A stretch of DNA of 64,000 bases from Polytrichum commune (taxonomy: Eukaryota > Streptophyta > Polytrichopsida > Polytrichales > Polytrichaceae), in assembly GCA_950295325.1 (NCBI GenBank), contig OX485809.1, positions 20,832,001 to 20,896,000 of the forward strand, read 5' to 3'. Position 1 is the first letter of the stretch, and every line of letters starts with the position of its first letter. The notes under the pieces were generated by a model. The model was not told the DNA's origin, did not search any database, and saw only the letters and a program-made list of their open reading frames with translations. Both the position numbers and the translations under genes were made by a program. This document shows positions 34,839 through 46,819 of this stretch, piece after piece.

Positions 34839-36494
34839 TAGTCTAACCTTGATAATGTCACCCTTGTTAATAGAACACCTTGATATTGTCACCTAAAAGT
34901 TTGAAACCGATTTTCATAGCGTAAAACTCCCTCGTTATTATCCCTATCACCCTTGGTAATGTCACTATTTTTTTCCAAAATCCCTAGTGTAAATGTGATA
35001 ATACCAAGTATGGATGGATTGTATGTGATGGTTGGATGGACAGATTGAAGAAATATGATCCAGAGGACATCTTCAATTTTGATGAGACAGGTTTGTATTA
35101 TAGAGCCTCTCCTTGCAAGACTTTGAATATTGGGAAGGCGAAAGGAAATAAGAAAAAGAAGGACCGTGTGACATTGGGGCTTTGCACTAACATCTCAAGG
35201 AAGGAGTGATTGAAGCTTGTTTTCATTCACAAATCAGCGCGTCCCAGTGCTTTCCTCGGAATTTTGATCCAAATAGTACAGTACATTATTATTCTAACAA
35301 TTCAACATGGATGAATGATGGTGTTTTTACACATTGGGTGAAGAGTGAGAACCGAAGAATGGCATTGAAAGACAGAAAGATTTGCATTATTATGGATAAT
35401 GCAGAATGCCATGATATTCATGGTGAGGTCAAGAAAGTTATAGATGGGTTTAATGCTTTTGTACTCTCCTCCCATATCACTATCTTGTTCCTTCCACCAA
35501 ATGTGACTTCAGTTGTTTAGCCTTTGGATCAAGGAGTGATTGCAGCATTCAAAATGTGCTATAAGCGCAAGCTTGTTAACTGGACTTTGCAACAAATTGA
35601 TAACAACTCAAATGAAGATTTGGGGAAACTCAATGTTGATCTATTTCAAGCTATGCTATGGTGTGTGGTGGCATGGCATGAATTAGATGATCAAACCATT
35701 AGAAATTGTTGGAGAAAGTCCGCCATATTGCCTACATAGTGGAATGCAGATATCAACAATTTTGATGAACGTATGAAGTCCAAAATAGAGGAAGCATCTT
35801 TGGAATTGGGCAATCTCATCGCCGCATTGAATTTGGGTTTGGATGTCGAAGGCAAGCCTGTAGAAAAGCTTTGTCCTTTGGAGTACATAAACATGGAAGG
35901 TGAAGATGATTTTGAGGTGGAATATTCTACTGAGGAGCTTGTGCAATTAGTGCAAGATGGCGAACAGGTTCTTGATTCCATGGAAGTAGACCCATTGATT
36001 GTTGATAGCAGTGATGATGAGTCTAAAGTAGTGAAGCTAAGTGATGCACATGCAAAAATATGCTAAAGATGTTTTGAATTTTATGGCTAGCCAAGGTTCT
36101 CAGATTTTCAACACTCTAGAGTTGTTAGGAATGGAAAAAATCCATGACAAACTCATTAGAATTGGTGTTGCACATTTAACATCAACAAAACAATGTGACA
36201 TTAGAAGCTTCTTTGTCTCTAGTGAGAGGTATTTACCTGATCTCAATGACACATTATGATGTGCTCTTGTTATTATTCACAATTTTGAATTAGATTTTAC
36301 ATTCAAAAACATTGAAGTCTCGTATTTGGTATTTTCTTTTTTACATTGTAATTTTATTTTGATTTTCTACCTTTTTTTTATAATATCACATTATGCAGAA
36401 ATCTTCAAAATGTGACATTATCAAGTATGTCACACCTTGTTTATATCACTCTTTTTGGTGAAACGGATGGTGTGATATTATCAAGGTTAGACTG
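34839..36494 (+). mobile_element. pogo/Tigger-like Tc1-mariner element, internally deleted
   Basis: 1656 bp. The left end TAGTCTAACCTTGATAATGT and the reverse complement of the right end CAGTCTAACCTTGATAATAT are inverted repeats of about 24 bases. They are flanked by TA on both sides (34837-34838, 36495-36496), the family's target duplication. The terminal motif CCTTGATAATGTCAC recurs in degenerate form inside both ends (about 34884, 34963; 36407, 36420), as expected for transposase-binding subterminal repeats. The coding part is a broken transposase. Confidence 0.85.
34980..36259 (+). pseudogene. pogo/Tigger DDE transposase remnant (N-terminus deleted)
   Basis: Coding text starts inside the CENP-B-like DNA-binding region (GWMDRLKKYDPEDIFNFDETG), so the N-terminal helix-turn-helix is missing. 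DDE landmarks visible: NFDETG (first Asp), KDRVTLGLC, YYSNNSTWMN, ICIIMDNAECHD (second Asp), LPPNVTSV followed by PLDQGVIAAFK (third Asp). Lesions: TGA at 35207-35209, a frame change near 35240-35260, TAG at 35518-35520 exactly where relatives have Gln before PLDQG, TAG at 35737-35739, and a frame change near 36050 before a C-terminal stretch ending at 36259. Clearly inactive. Confidence 0.85.
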
Positions 36495-36496
36495 TA

Positions 36497-38880
36497 ATAA
36501 CTTACAACTTGTGTCGCATGAAAATCTACTATAACAGTTTATCTGTTGGTGGATAAGAAATGCGTTTCTTTGCAATAAGTCCCTATCATCCTCTAATTCA
36601 TGATACTTATTCAACTCCACTTCCGTTTTTAGTCCAAACTCCAAATCTAAGAAATGATCATAGGGCGAGGTGGCATCTTGTGTTGGCAAGCTCCTCAACA
36701 ACACAACCACTTTCAAGTCTTCAATCACTCACATGTCCTCATTCTTTCACTTTTATTTCTAAGTACATTATCAGAACAATCTATTGAGAATGTAAAGTTT
36801 AAAAAGCTTAATCTCACTTCCCAAGTCCAAGAATCGAGGGAGAAAACATTATAAGAAATTGACATGAAAAGCAACTCATCTTTGAACGATCATTGTGCCC
36901 AAATAACTTGGAAATAGGAATTGACATGAAAAAACAACTCATCTTTGAATGATCACTCCACCCAAATAACCTGGAAATAGGAGGTGATCTCGATGCCTAT
37001 AGAAAGTGCTTAAGAAGTTGTACAAGACGGATTGTTTGTTTATGAAAAGAAATCAAGATTTGAAGGAGATACCATCACTAAAAACAACTAGATGTCTTAT
37101 GAAAACAAATTTTGGTAGTGGACATCACCTTTTACAAATTACCAAGCATGCGACACTTGCTTCAAGGAGAGATAACCACTTTTTGAGCACCTAACAATAT
37201 ATTATTACCCTAGATAAGCCCCCATTCAAGTAAACACACTCACTTCACCCAACTCTCTTCCCATTGGCCACAAACTTGTACAAAGAGCAAACCTAGTACC
37301 TATTGGGCTTTTATGGAGTTTCTAACTGGGAAGCATTGAGTTTTAAAACACGGAAGTCTCGCGTCTATATTTAAGACACTATAATATTATATGCTATAAT
37401 TATACATGGTGGCAAGAACATGAATGCTTTAGTGCATTTAAATGAGGCCTTAGTCTTTATCATATCAATTTTGACTCACAAACATTAACTAACGTGTGTG
37501 TGCAAGTTATCATGAAAAGGGCCGAATCATACTTGGTAACACATCTAGCTAGCTAGTCAGTCAGTCTGCCAAAGACAATTAATCATGCACCTGAATTTGC
37601 AGGGTAACAATCAACTTGTCATTTTGATGTCACTCTGATGTTATTGAATTTGTCCAAGATTTGATGATTGACTTAGTTCTGTTATGATGTTTATCACATA
37701 CTAGAAAGAAGCCCAAACCTTCTGGAAATAAGTTTACCCTTATAAATTTTGTCTACCTAAATTAGTGTGGGTTACCATTCGGAGTTGGCCTATTGCTCCA
37801 ACTTTTTAGCGAGCGTATGATTCATTTGTTTACCCAAATAACAGAAGTACACTAAAAAGGAGGATATTCTAGTGTTTGATACACTAAATACGAATGCATA
37901 CACTAAACATCAAAAACCGTATGAAATCAAGTAACATTGAATGTAAACTCAAACACCAAAGATCAACTATGGTAATATGCGGAAGTTACATGTTTGAATT
38001 TAGTGTTGGTAAGGATATGAAATCCATGCTTCACATGAAGGGAGGTGGCAATAGGGAAGGTAGTGGCACATTCATGTCCAACACTAATTGTCAAGGAATT
38101 GAAAATTAATGTTGAGCAAGGTAGGGTGGTAACAAGATTAAATATACATTAAATATCCCTTTTAGTGTAGTTAGTAAGCACACCGAAGAATATGATGTAA
38201 TTTAGTTGGTAAAAGAAAAAGTAATGTCAATAAAAAAAAAGTTATAGCAATACCCCCACGCTAATTAGGTAATAGTGTAGATGATATGCCATTTTATATT
38301 CCACAAGAAAAAAACCAACGTCAAGCAATCCAATGTGAATTTGAGCCCATTGGCCCTACCCTACTCAAGAATCCTCTTGGTGCAGGGTGGGGTTTACTGC
38401 CTACCTAACTTGCGGTGGCTGAGCTCTTGGCTTTCACTTAACTAGCTAGTTTTTCCTTCTGTCAAGTAGAGAGAAGAATTCGTAGCAGGAATTGAACCGC
38501 CAACCCACTTCATTCGAAAATGGGTACCTCTTCACTATCAATCACCCGGTAGTTTAGGGTCATCTCATACCCACAAAAACAATAACTACTTCTTAATCCA
38601 CAATCATAGATTTTGTATCCATCTAATGGACGAGAACCAATGGTAAGACCATGCAAAGCTTGTGAGGCGAACCCGACAAACAACCTTTAGTGGGATCCGG
38701 CCGGCATGCTCGCTCTTTCGGTCGATAGCTTGATGGCTCACCAACTCATAAAACCGCCGGTTTAATACGTCCTTTTTGGACGGATGCATCTCACCCTCCA
38801 TGCATGAAGACGACCGGCTCAACGATTGGCACATGATCATGGGGGAGCCCGAGGGTTAATTGTGTAAGGAAGGTAGCTCA
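36497..38880. other. intergenic DNA without a supported gene
   Basis: No supported gene. On the minus strand GGTTCAATTCC near 38483-38493 resembles a tRNA B box, but no A box or cloverleaf could be fitted. Confidence 0.5.
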
Positions 38881-38885
38881 TCCGC

Positions 38886-40290
38886 TACGGAACTATGATC
38901 ATCGGATCACTATATTCGTTAATTAGAGGCTTTGGAAAGTCTCAAAATAATGGTTTACTATCTAGTTTAATTTATGATTGTGATGACATGTATTGATACC
39001 AAATTGTTTAGTGTCGCCCATGCTAATCACTTTATTAAGTCACATTGAATCTGTTTTTTTTCTTCTTGTTCTTTATCTTAAAACCATGTCCTTAAATAAA
39101 TCTCAAAATCATGAAAAAGTCTCTGATTACCGAATATAGTGATTCGGGGAGAACCGACGGTTAGGTACAGATGAACAGGTTGAGTTTGAGAAATAACCGA
39201 TTCAAGGTCAAGACTACATGAAAACTACCAATCATTTTAGAGGAATCTATGGAATATACCCCAACTTAATAAAGGAAAACTGAAGGATGTCAACATGGAA
39301 CCGGTTGGAGTTGCAAAGCAAACACTCGGATCTCAACCGATTATGCCCAAAAATCTCCCCGATCATTGCTGCGGAACTATGTTCGGGGAAAACCGACGGC
39401 TAGTTCATTATTAGCTGATGGATTTCCCCTCATGGCCGGTCCAAATTTCCAACCATCAGATGGCAATCCGACTATAAATTCAATCCTCCAACAATTAGCC
39501 GATGGACCAGAAAATGTCCCGAAAATGTAGCCGATTCTTCTTGTGAGTAACTGGATTTCAGCCGGAAGCATCAAGAGCGCTATTTGTCTGGGGCACCTGA
39601 TGATGCACTTGAGGAAGTACCCTAAACCTTAAACTTTTTGAATTATGCAACCTTTCCATGACCAAATCCAATTGCTTCTATGAAGAATTGGGGGACCCTT
39701 GGCCTTCAAGCGGTGAAGGCATTGCTAGGTTCAATTCCTGCCAAGGATATTAACTCTTCAAATTTAAAGTTTTGAGCATGCCTTTCTTTTCACTTATTCA
39801 AGATTTTGTACTAAGAAATGATTTCTAAAAACTTTTCAAACATTTTTTAAACAATTAGTGCCGATATGAATTCCATTTAATCGGATACTGGCCAATGAAA
39901 AATATGAAAATATAGGCAATTGGCCGATTGATTTTACAAAAGACCGGCTCTTGCCGATGTAAATTGGAAAAAAATCCGACCCTTCGTAGCAACTACCGGC
40001 AATTAGCCACTAAGGCTTCAAAAACTTCCCGAACTCTGCTGCGGAACAATGATCGGGGAGAACCGGCAGTTAGTTACAAATGAACCGGTTGAGTTTGAGA
40101 AATAACCGGTTGAAGTTCAAGACTGCAGGAAAATTACCGATCATTCTGGAGGAATTTATAGAATATACCCCAATTTAATAAAGGAAAACCGGAGGATGTC
40201 AACAAGTAACCGGTTGGACTAGCAAACACTAGGATCTCAACCGATTATGCCCAAATATCTCCCCGATCACTACTGCTGCGGAATACGTAA
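38886..40290. repeat. CCG-rich tandem repeat family
   Basis: Related segments at 38886-38905 plus 39144-39368, 39369 onward, and 40037-40272 share GCTGCGGAAC.ATG, TCGGGGAGAACCG, GTTGAGTTTGAGAAATAACCG, GGAATATACCCCAA-like text, GGATCTCAACCGATTATGCC and ATCTCCCCGATCA. An inverted diverged copy lies at about 50440-50660. Non-coding; superfamily unknown. Confidence 0.65.
38906..39143. mobile_element. MITE with 4-bp TSD (TCGG), copy 1
   Basis: 238 bp. The ends ATCACTATATTCG and CGAATATAGTGAT are perfect inverted repeats continuing imperfectly to about 28 bases (..AATTAGAGGCTTT / ..AAAGTCTCTGATTAC). The flanks are TCGG on both sides. Related unoccupied sites exist at about 40045 (AATGATCGGGGAGAACC) and 39377 (ATGTTCGGGGAAAACC), which support the insertion point and the duplication. 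Non-coding. Confidence 0.85.
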
Positions 40291-40555
40291 TTGGAATTGA
40301 CTTATTTACGAGTCCCGAAGATGAATCTGTTGTGTGATTCATATATATATGTAATGAATGTAGTTTGACACCTTTAATATAAGTGCTGCTGATGTATGCA
40401 CATAAATGCACATCGGCTGCGGAATATGTAATTGGAATTGACTTATTTACGAGTCCCGAAGATGAAACCGCTGTGTGATTCATATGTATAATTAATGTAG
40501 TTTGACACCTTTAATATAAGTGCTGCTGATGTATGCACATAAATGGCTCCTGCAG
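40274..40555. repeat. tandem duplication, period ~142 bp
   Basis: Two nearly identical units start at 40274 and 40416 (GCTGCGGAATA.GTAATTGGA...). They share GACTTATTTACGAGTCCCGA, TGTAGTTTGACACCTTTAAT and TGCTGCTGATGTATGCACAT. Low divergence suggests a recent event. Confidence 0.9.
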
Positions 40556-42690
40556 CTTCACACATGCATTCTGGCACAAGTTGAGTGGGCCGTGCAACTA
40601 GGTTACTTATGACCACAAGGGCCACTTGTGAGACACACGAGGCTGAAGGCCCACGATCATTGCATTCTAAGCTCTCTCTCATTGGTCGAAAAGGCGGAGA
40701 CCGTCCAAGTTCACTCCACACTAGAAGAAAGGTGAAGGCGTAAGGGCTCGAAGAGATCGTCATGGATGGAACGGTGACATGGATTCCTACGTGGTAGACT
40801 GTTGAATGATGTTTCATGGTCTGCGGAGATTTTTACATCGAGCCCATCCCCAAGAGGTAGGTCTTATGTAAATTCTGCTGGGATAGCATGTGAATGGTAC
40901 GGCCTTTGGATGAGAATCAAGGGCCCTCACAATTACATGAGCATGGCCCTTGGCTCGTGTGTGAAGTAGTCCTAACTTGTGCCATTGATGCAAGTTTATG
41001 CAATTCAGCCCCCAAATGCTCCTGCGAGTTTGCACCATGAGAGCATCGATCTCCACCCCTACCACCACATCTCCCTCCAACACTAAGGTATGTGAGCTTA
41101 GAATGGACGTACTTCTTAAACGGTCACCAATGTATGATTGCCCTAGATTTACATTCAAAAAGTAAGAGACATGCTACATTTTACAATATTTTGACCACTT
41201 TACGATCGGTGGCCATTTTACGCTCACATTCCTAGTATCACTATAGAGGGAGCTAAGGCATGACGATGACCACAATTTTAAACTCTCTCTACAATGTACA
41301 CTGGTCAATGTACATAAAGAGAGACTAAAACAAAGAGGGCGCATTATTTTGATGTTAGGCTTCTCAAATCCGGCTCTTCCCCATGGACCTATACCTTCAA
41401 TGTCTAGGTGTAGTAACACTTTTAGAGCACCATTGTGAGTCCTCCATACTTCATTTGGAGTGTCACAAGGCTTGAATAACCTCTAAAAGTTGAGGGGAGG
41501 ATCGCAAGACATCTCTATTGTTGGAAGGGTCTTATCAACAAGAAAGAAAAGAAAAAGGAACATCATCGATGATTTTACAATGATATGCGATGTCTATTCA
41601 CCACCTCCTTTCCATACTTGCATGAATATGGGAGTGGGGGTGGCTTAGAGCTTATTTTTCATAGGTGGACCGTGTGATTAGTAATAGGTCTATGTGTTCT
41701 TTGTTAAGTTTTTAAGTTTAAAGGCTCTTATCAACATGCACATGTGGAGATGCTCTAAAAATGTGGAACCTTGTCATCTATCCCAGTCAAACGTCTTTGA
41801 ATCTTGAGTCCTAGAATATTATGTGTTCTTCAAACATTTCATGTTTTATTTAAAAAAATTTAATAGTAACTTCATTGATATTAACTCGGGGTGGCAACAT
41901 GTATAATTAGCAAGGTTTATCGGCAAAATAAGGTTGGGCGCAAGCACGGTCAAATACACAACTCCATTTTCCTGCAAAGTTTAAGTGAAAGTGATTCAAA
42001 ACTATATACTAATTATGAATTTTGTGAAGGAAAAAATCATAATGAAGCACATTTGAAAAGCACATTGATCTACAAAGCCAAGCAATTTATGTTGACAATT
42101 TTTTTTCCAAGAAAGGCCTACATATTTTCAAAGACAATGCAAGTAGTGTGCAAGTAGATATGTTGAACACATAATTGTTTAATTGTTGGTTTAAAATATG
42201 ATAAATATATATAAAATGGATGTTTTATCTACAATTTTTTGTAATTTTGCCCTCAACTTTATAATGAAATCAAGGAGTATGAAAAAAACTCCAACTTCAA
42301 AGTATTTAAGGTCATGAAATCTACATTCAAAACCGAACTTAGCCATTACCTTTTGAGCAATACTTTTAGTGATAAGTTTTGAAGATCTCATTTTGAAATT
42401 GTATATTTGAGTACCTAACACAACAACAGAGGGCTTTATAAAAAATTTATTATAAAAAATCCAATTTGAACAACATTTTGCTACTACTTTTAATTGTTTG
42501 ACCACAAAAATTACAATTTTAAAATACCGGAGCACTTTTACACATACTTGACCGTGTTTGCTCCCGGCTATGATTTTTTTTCATAATATCATAATAAAGC
42601 ATGAAAGTTTTATGATAAGACAATCAATGGTCTTAGGATAAAATCATGTTTCTAGGGACCTTACAATACCATATTATGGCTAATTGTCCC
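40556..42690. other. intergenic DNA without a supported gene
   Basis: Long minus-strand frames (for example 41158-40814) have no recognisable domain. A possible pair of inverted ends, GGGCGCAAGCACGGTCAA near 41936 and, as reverse complement, GGGAGCAAACACGGTCAA near 42566, could delimit a ~630-bp element, but no target duplication was found. Confidence 0.4.
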
Positions 42691-43097
42691 CTTGTGGTGA
42701 TCACTCCATTTGTCAAGTTCAAGACCATGTGCCACCAAAATTAAACTAATACTTCTAAGACACATCACCAAAATAGGTCAAAATTCTATTGATCTTTTTT
42801 CTTGAGTAGATGTATATGGTATTTATTACATTAAAAATTTGTAACCAAATTTTGTGACCTCTTCTTTGTATAAATTAAATTCTAAACAAAATGATGCATA
42901 ATTCAACTAAAATGATTTCTACAAAAATGACAAAAATGATAATGAGTAAATAATAATAATAATAAATATGTTATTAATGATTTTTTATCTATAGTAAGAA
43001 AAAGTACAATTTTGAGATGATTTATAGCATATAATATAAGGGTAGCAAACATTGACCGCACGTAGTTCTTTAATGTACACGGAGTGACCTCCTAAGG
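42691..43097. mobile_element. hAT-like MITE, copy 2
   Basis: 407 bp. Same family as 32647-33043: the ends (CTTGTGGTGATCACTCCATT; reverse complement of the right end CCTTAGGAGGTCACTCCGTG) and interior phrases (GTATATGGTATTTATTACAT-like, GGGTAGCAAAC) match. The flanks ATTGTCCC and ATTGCCCC are an 8-bp duplication with one mismatch. More diverged ends indicate an older insertion. Confidence 0.75.
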
Positions 43098-43105
43098 ATT
43101 GCCCC

Positions 43106-45202
43106 ATATTATACCTTATTTTCACCCATGCATAATGTACGTTCTTATTCCTTATGTTATTATCCATTACCCAGGGGAAGAATGGAGGTCAACTATGTCA
43201 TTTATAAATTATCATCGGATTCATCTTCTTAGTTCTTTTCAACAAGCCTTGGGGGGTGGACTCTTCATTGGAACCTTAAATCATGTGTGTGGGTCACTAT
43301 GAAATTAAACCCTCTATATACAAGAAGTTTACGAAGAATAACAAATGTATATGTACACATGGCAAGCTAGAAAATAGACTCATCTATTTATATTAGGCTT
43401 TTCAATTTGATGTGATATTGAATGCCTCCATTACATATACAAAATAGAAATCATAAATTAAATATGCATTTATTACATGTAAAAGTTAGGTTCACTTTCT
43501 AAGTTATGAGAAAGTCATTGAACCTTTTTTTGGATCCATAGTATGCAACTAAACAATTGCGTCAAACAATCAAAGAGTATAGCACAATTACTTAACCACA
43601 ATCCAAAGACCGGAACTCACAAGAGCCCATGAGCACTCCAAGAGCCTCTAGCTTGTCCTCTAACCAAATGCAAACCCTAACAGAATGGACAAGGGAGACA
43701 TTGAGGACTATTATCATATGACAAATATGGACGAAAATATGAATTGGATGAACTAACACATCCATTGTCAAAAAATTCTCTAAACTTTAGGGCCCTCTTT
43801 TGTACATCTAAATTTACTCATAATTCTTAGTAGCCTTTTAAATGTACACACTAAAAATTAAAAAATTAAATCTCCCTTATGTGTATTATGTACGATAACG
43901 CCTCAAATAACACCCCTTCTTACACTAACGTTAGTTCATACATATTATAAAGAGTCCACCCTTGGACCAACAGGACAAAGAAAAATAAGCACAATAAACA
44001 AACATAAAATTTTATTTTATAAAAGGCATTTTGCCACCCGGGATATTAACCATCACACATCTATGGAGTAGGAATTCGAAAGAGATTTGGTGATGGCAAC
44101 AATGGAGATGCCAAAAGTACCCAACTAGATTTACGGAGTCAGAGGTGAAGGGGTCATATTAAATCCCCCATGAATGGATGCCAATGAGGCCCTATTGTGA
44201 GCACTTCCAACTCCATACACATTCCTGACCGTTGTATGGGCTTGGGATTTGTCTCATCGTGTTACCAAATTGCAAATAATGTAAAATATCATTGAACAAG
44301 CTTCAAAAATAGATAGTTGTGATCACTATATTCAGTAATGGGAGACTTTTTCATGATTTTGAGACCACTTAAGGACATGGTTTTCAAATAAAGAACAAGG
44401 AAAACAAAAATATATATTCAATGTGACTTAATAAACTGATTCGCATGGGCGGCACTAACCAATTTGGCACAAATACATGTCATCATAATAAGAAATTGGA
44501 CCAAATATCAAACCATTTGCATTTGTTTTAAGACTTTCCAAAGTCTCCGATTAATGAATATAGTGATTGTGTCTCGAGTGGAGACTTTTATGAAATTGAA
44601 GCCTTCTTGTGGGATCTTCAATGCTCATATGAACTTGCAAATATGTGTGAAAGAGATGACAAAAATATAAGACCAATTTAAGGTTTGTGGGAATTTGCTG
44701 AGAATATCTAAACAAAAGATTTGTTTTGCTAAAAAAATAGTCATTTAGACTCCCTCCTCCTTCCTAGTTGAAAAATATGTTTGTTGTTGATGTATATTCT
44801 ATACCAATCCCATATTTTGCCATGGATTGGGTGCTCATTCACCCCAAATAGACCACATGAGAAAATTTGGTGATTGGTGGATGCATCCACTTTGAAATCA
44901 TACCAATTACATGCTGAGTTCATGAAATTAGTCGCATTATAGGTTGAAAACGATTTCAAAAGGTAAGCAACCACTGATGATGTTGACCATCACAATTCAC
45001 CTTGAAGTGAGTATTTTATTATCAAAGAGGTGTGGGATCAAGACCCTGGGAGGTGGACTTTTCGTACCACCAACAAATTAATGTGAGTGCAAGAATGCTC
45101 TAGCTATTGAAATACTTGAGTGCCACAAATCCCAAGCCTCCATAATGTTGTAGATACGCATTGGTATGTTTTGCATTATACTAGTGATCCTTGGATTTGG
45201 GT
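43106..45202. other. intergenic DNA without a supported gene, apart from a MITE
   Basis: No supported ORF. A fragment of the 45212 MITE right end (TACTTGAGTGCCACAAATCC) lies at about 45115-45135. Confidence 0.5.
44322..44567. mobile_element. MITE with 4-bp TSD (TGTG), copy 2
   Basis: 246 bp, inverted relative to the copy at 38906-39143. Ends ATCACTATATTC and GAATATAGTGAT, with TGTG on both sides. Interior phrases match the reverse complement of copy 1 (TTTTTCATGATTTTGAGA, ACATGGTTTT, CAATGTGACTTAATAAA). Non-coding. Confidence 0.85.
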
Positions 45203-45211
45203 CTACAAGGT

Positions 45212-45458
45212 GGCCGGGGATTCGTGGCACTCAAGTAAAATCATCCGTGCGGATGGAAAAAACATAGGAATCATCTAAATGGCTATTTTTGGGCAATTCG
45301 ATTCCGGAAATAGAGTCAAAGGCCCCAAATTAGTCTAGTGACATCACATTCGAATGAATCGGCCCTCAACCCCATAGGGGGGCTTTTTTTTATTGGAGCC
45401 ACTTCATCCACGATATCTTGGATGGATGATTTTACTTGAGTGCCACGAATCCCCAGCC
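45212..45458. mobile_element. MITE with exact 9-bp TSD (MULE-type)
   Basis: 247 bp. The left end GGCCGGGGATTCGTGGCACT and the reverse complement of the right end GGCTGGGGATTCGTGGCACT continue as about 35 bp of near-perfect inverted repeat (..CAAGTAAAATCATCC). Both flanks are CTACAAGGT (45203-45211, 45459-45467). A 9-bp duplication with long inverted ends fits Mutator-like elements. Non-coding. Confidence 0.88.
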
Positions 45459-46819
45459 CTACAAGGTGTGCATATACACTCTTCACAATGGATTTTCTTG
45501 CCCAAAATGTAGAGCATGATGCTTAAAGAAAACAACATCAACATAGTCCAATTTTCTCTGAATTGTGTAGTTTTAAGTATGGAATCGTTTACATCATGGA
45601 CCACAAAGTTGTCCCATGTCAAATGGCCTTTTTCCATGGTCACGCTTTCATGATCTAATTTATGAAAAATGCATTTTTAAAGCCTTTGGGCCCCTCACTA
45701 GGTGTAAATTGAACGTGGACCAATAGAAGTGACCATGCAACAAAAAATATATGTGTTGGTTTTCTAATGTATCTCCAAAGAGGGCACTTTTGGGAATTTT
45801 ATTTATTTATTTATTTATTTTTCTTCATATCAAACCTTCTCCCCTTTTCCTTCCCTTCTTGCCTCTTAACTTTAGTAACATTTGGCCTAAAAAAGAGAGA
45901 TTAAAAATGATTAAAATGACATTTCTCTGTCACGATCCCTAACATTTGCAGTGAAAGAACTTATTTTGCCTCTCTCACAACAAAATTTGTTGGACCATGA
46001 CAATGAATAACGTAGGCATGAAAATAGGCCTTTCATGGACCTCAGGTTCCATGGTCACTCTCACAATTTTTTTCTTGATGGAAATCAAACTGGTCCATGA
46101 ACTAGTTCAACAACCAAATCACATATTTTAGAGGAGCAAGGGACGACTTCATGATCCATGATGTCAACAACCCCTAAACACCTACTACTACGAGAACCTT
46201 CACTTTGATAATGAAGAAGATGTTCATATGAGCTCCAAAATTGATGAGGCAAAATGGCTACGTGCACGATTTGAGTTTGCAAAATCATCTCACTCTAATC
46301 GAGAAGTGGGTGCGGAGATAAGAGTATGCATCTAAGGCACGGCTACGGTAGAGATGATTTAGAAACAGCTGATCGTCATTCTAAAAGGAGGGAGAGTTGC
46401 CACCCCGGGACCTTACCGTTGTGTTGTGTGGATTCCGACATCAACGAACTTACAAACTCATAGCTAGGAAGGATATGATCGATGCTGCTCCTGTTAGGAA
46501 GAATCTCAACAACTTGTAAGTAACTCAATTATTCAGCGTGGTGATCAGTTTGGAAACTGGCAACCTGGGGATTCTTGTGAAACATGCATGCACACCATAA
46601 TGTCCGGCTCAACTGATTGTACTGCACCGCAGGGAGGGAGGAGACATGATTCGAAAGATAGATGGACATTTAATGAGCATGAGTCGGTGTGCTGTAATTC
46701 GCCGCATGAGCAGTTATGGCGCTCATCAACCAGCTGCAGGTCATGTCAGCGGGATTGCAGATATATCTGTGACATCACTTGCCATTCAAATGCAGCAGCA
46801 ACAACCTGCGATCGATCTC

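Noticed and set aside
38460-38560. Possible tRNA or SINE on the minus strand (GGTTCAATTCC)
   Set aside because: A B-box-like sequence alone, without a convincing A box or stem pairing.
39683-39740. tRNA-like A and B box motifs (TGGCCTTCAAGCGG..GGTTCAATTCC), possible SINE head
   Set aside because: Box spacing is too short for a tRNA and no cloverleaf, A-rich tail or second copy was found.
40443-41158. Two adjacent minus-strand frames of 114 and 124 codons
   Set aside because: No recognisable domain, no conserved splice context, and part overlaps the 142-bp tandem duplication.
41930-42570. Possible inverted-repeat element (..GCA.(A/G)CACGGTCAA ends)
   Set aside because: About 18 bases of imperfect match only, and no target duplication; too weak to list as an element.
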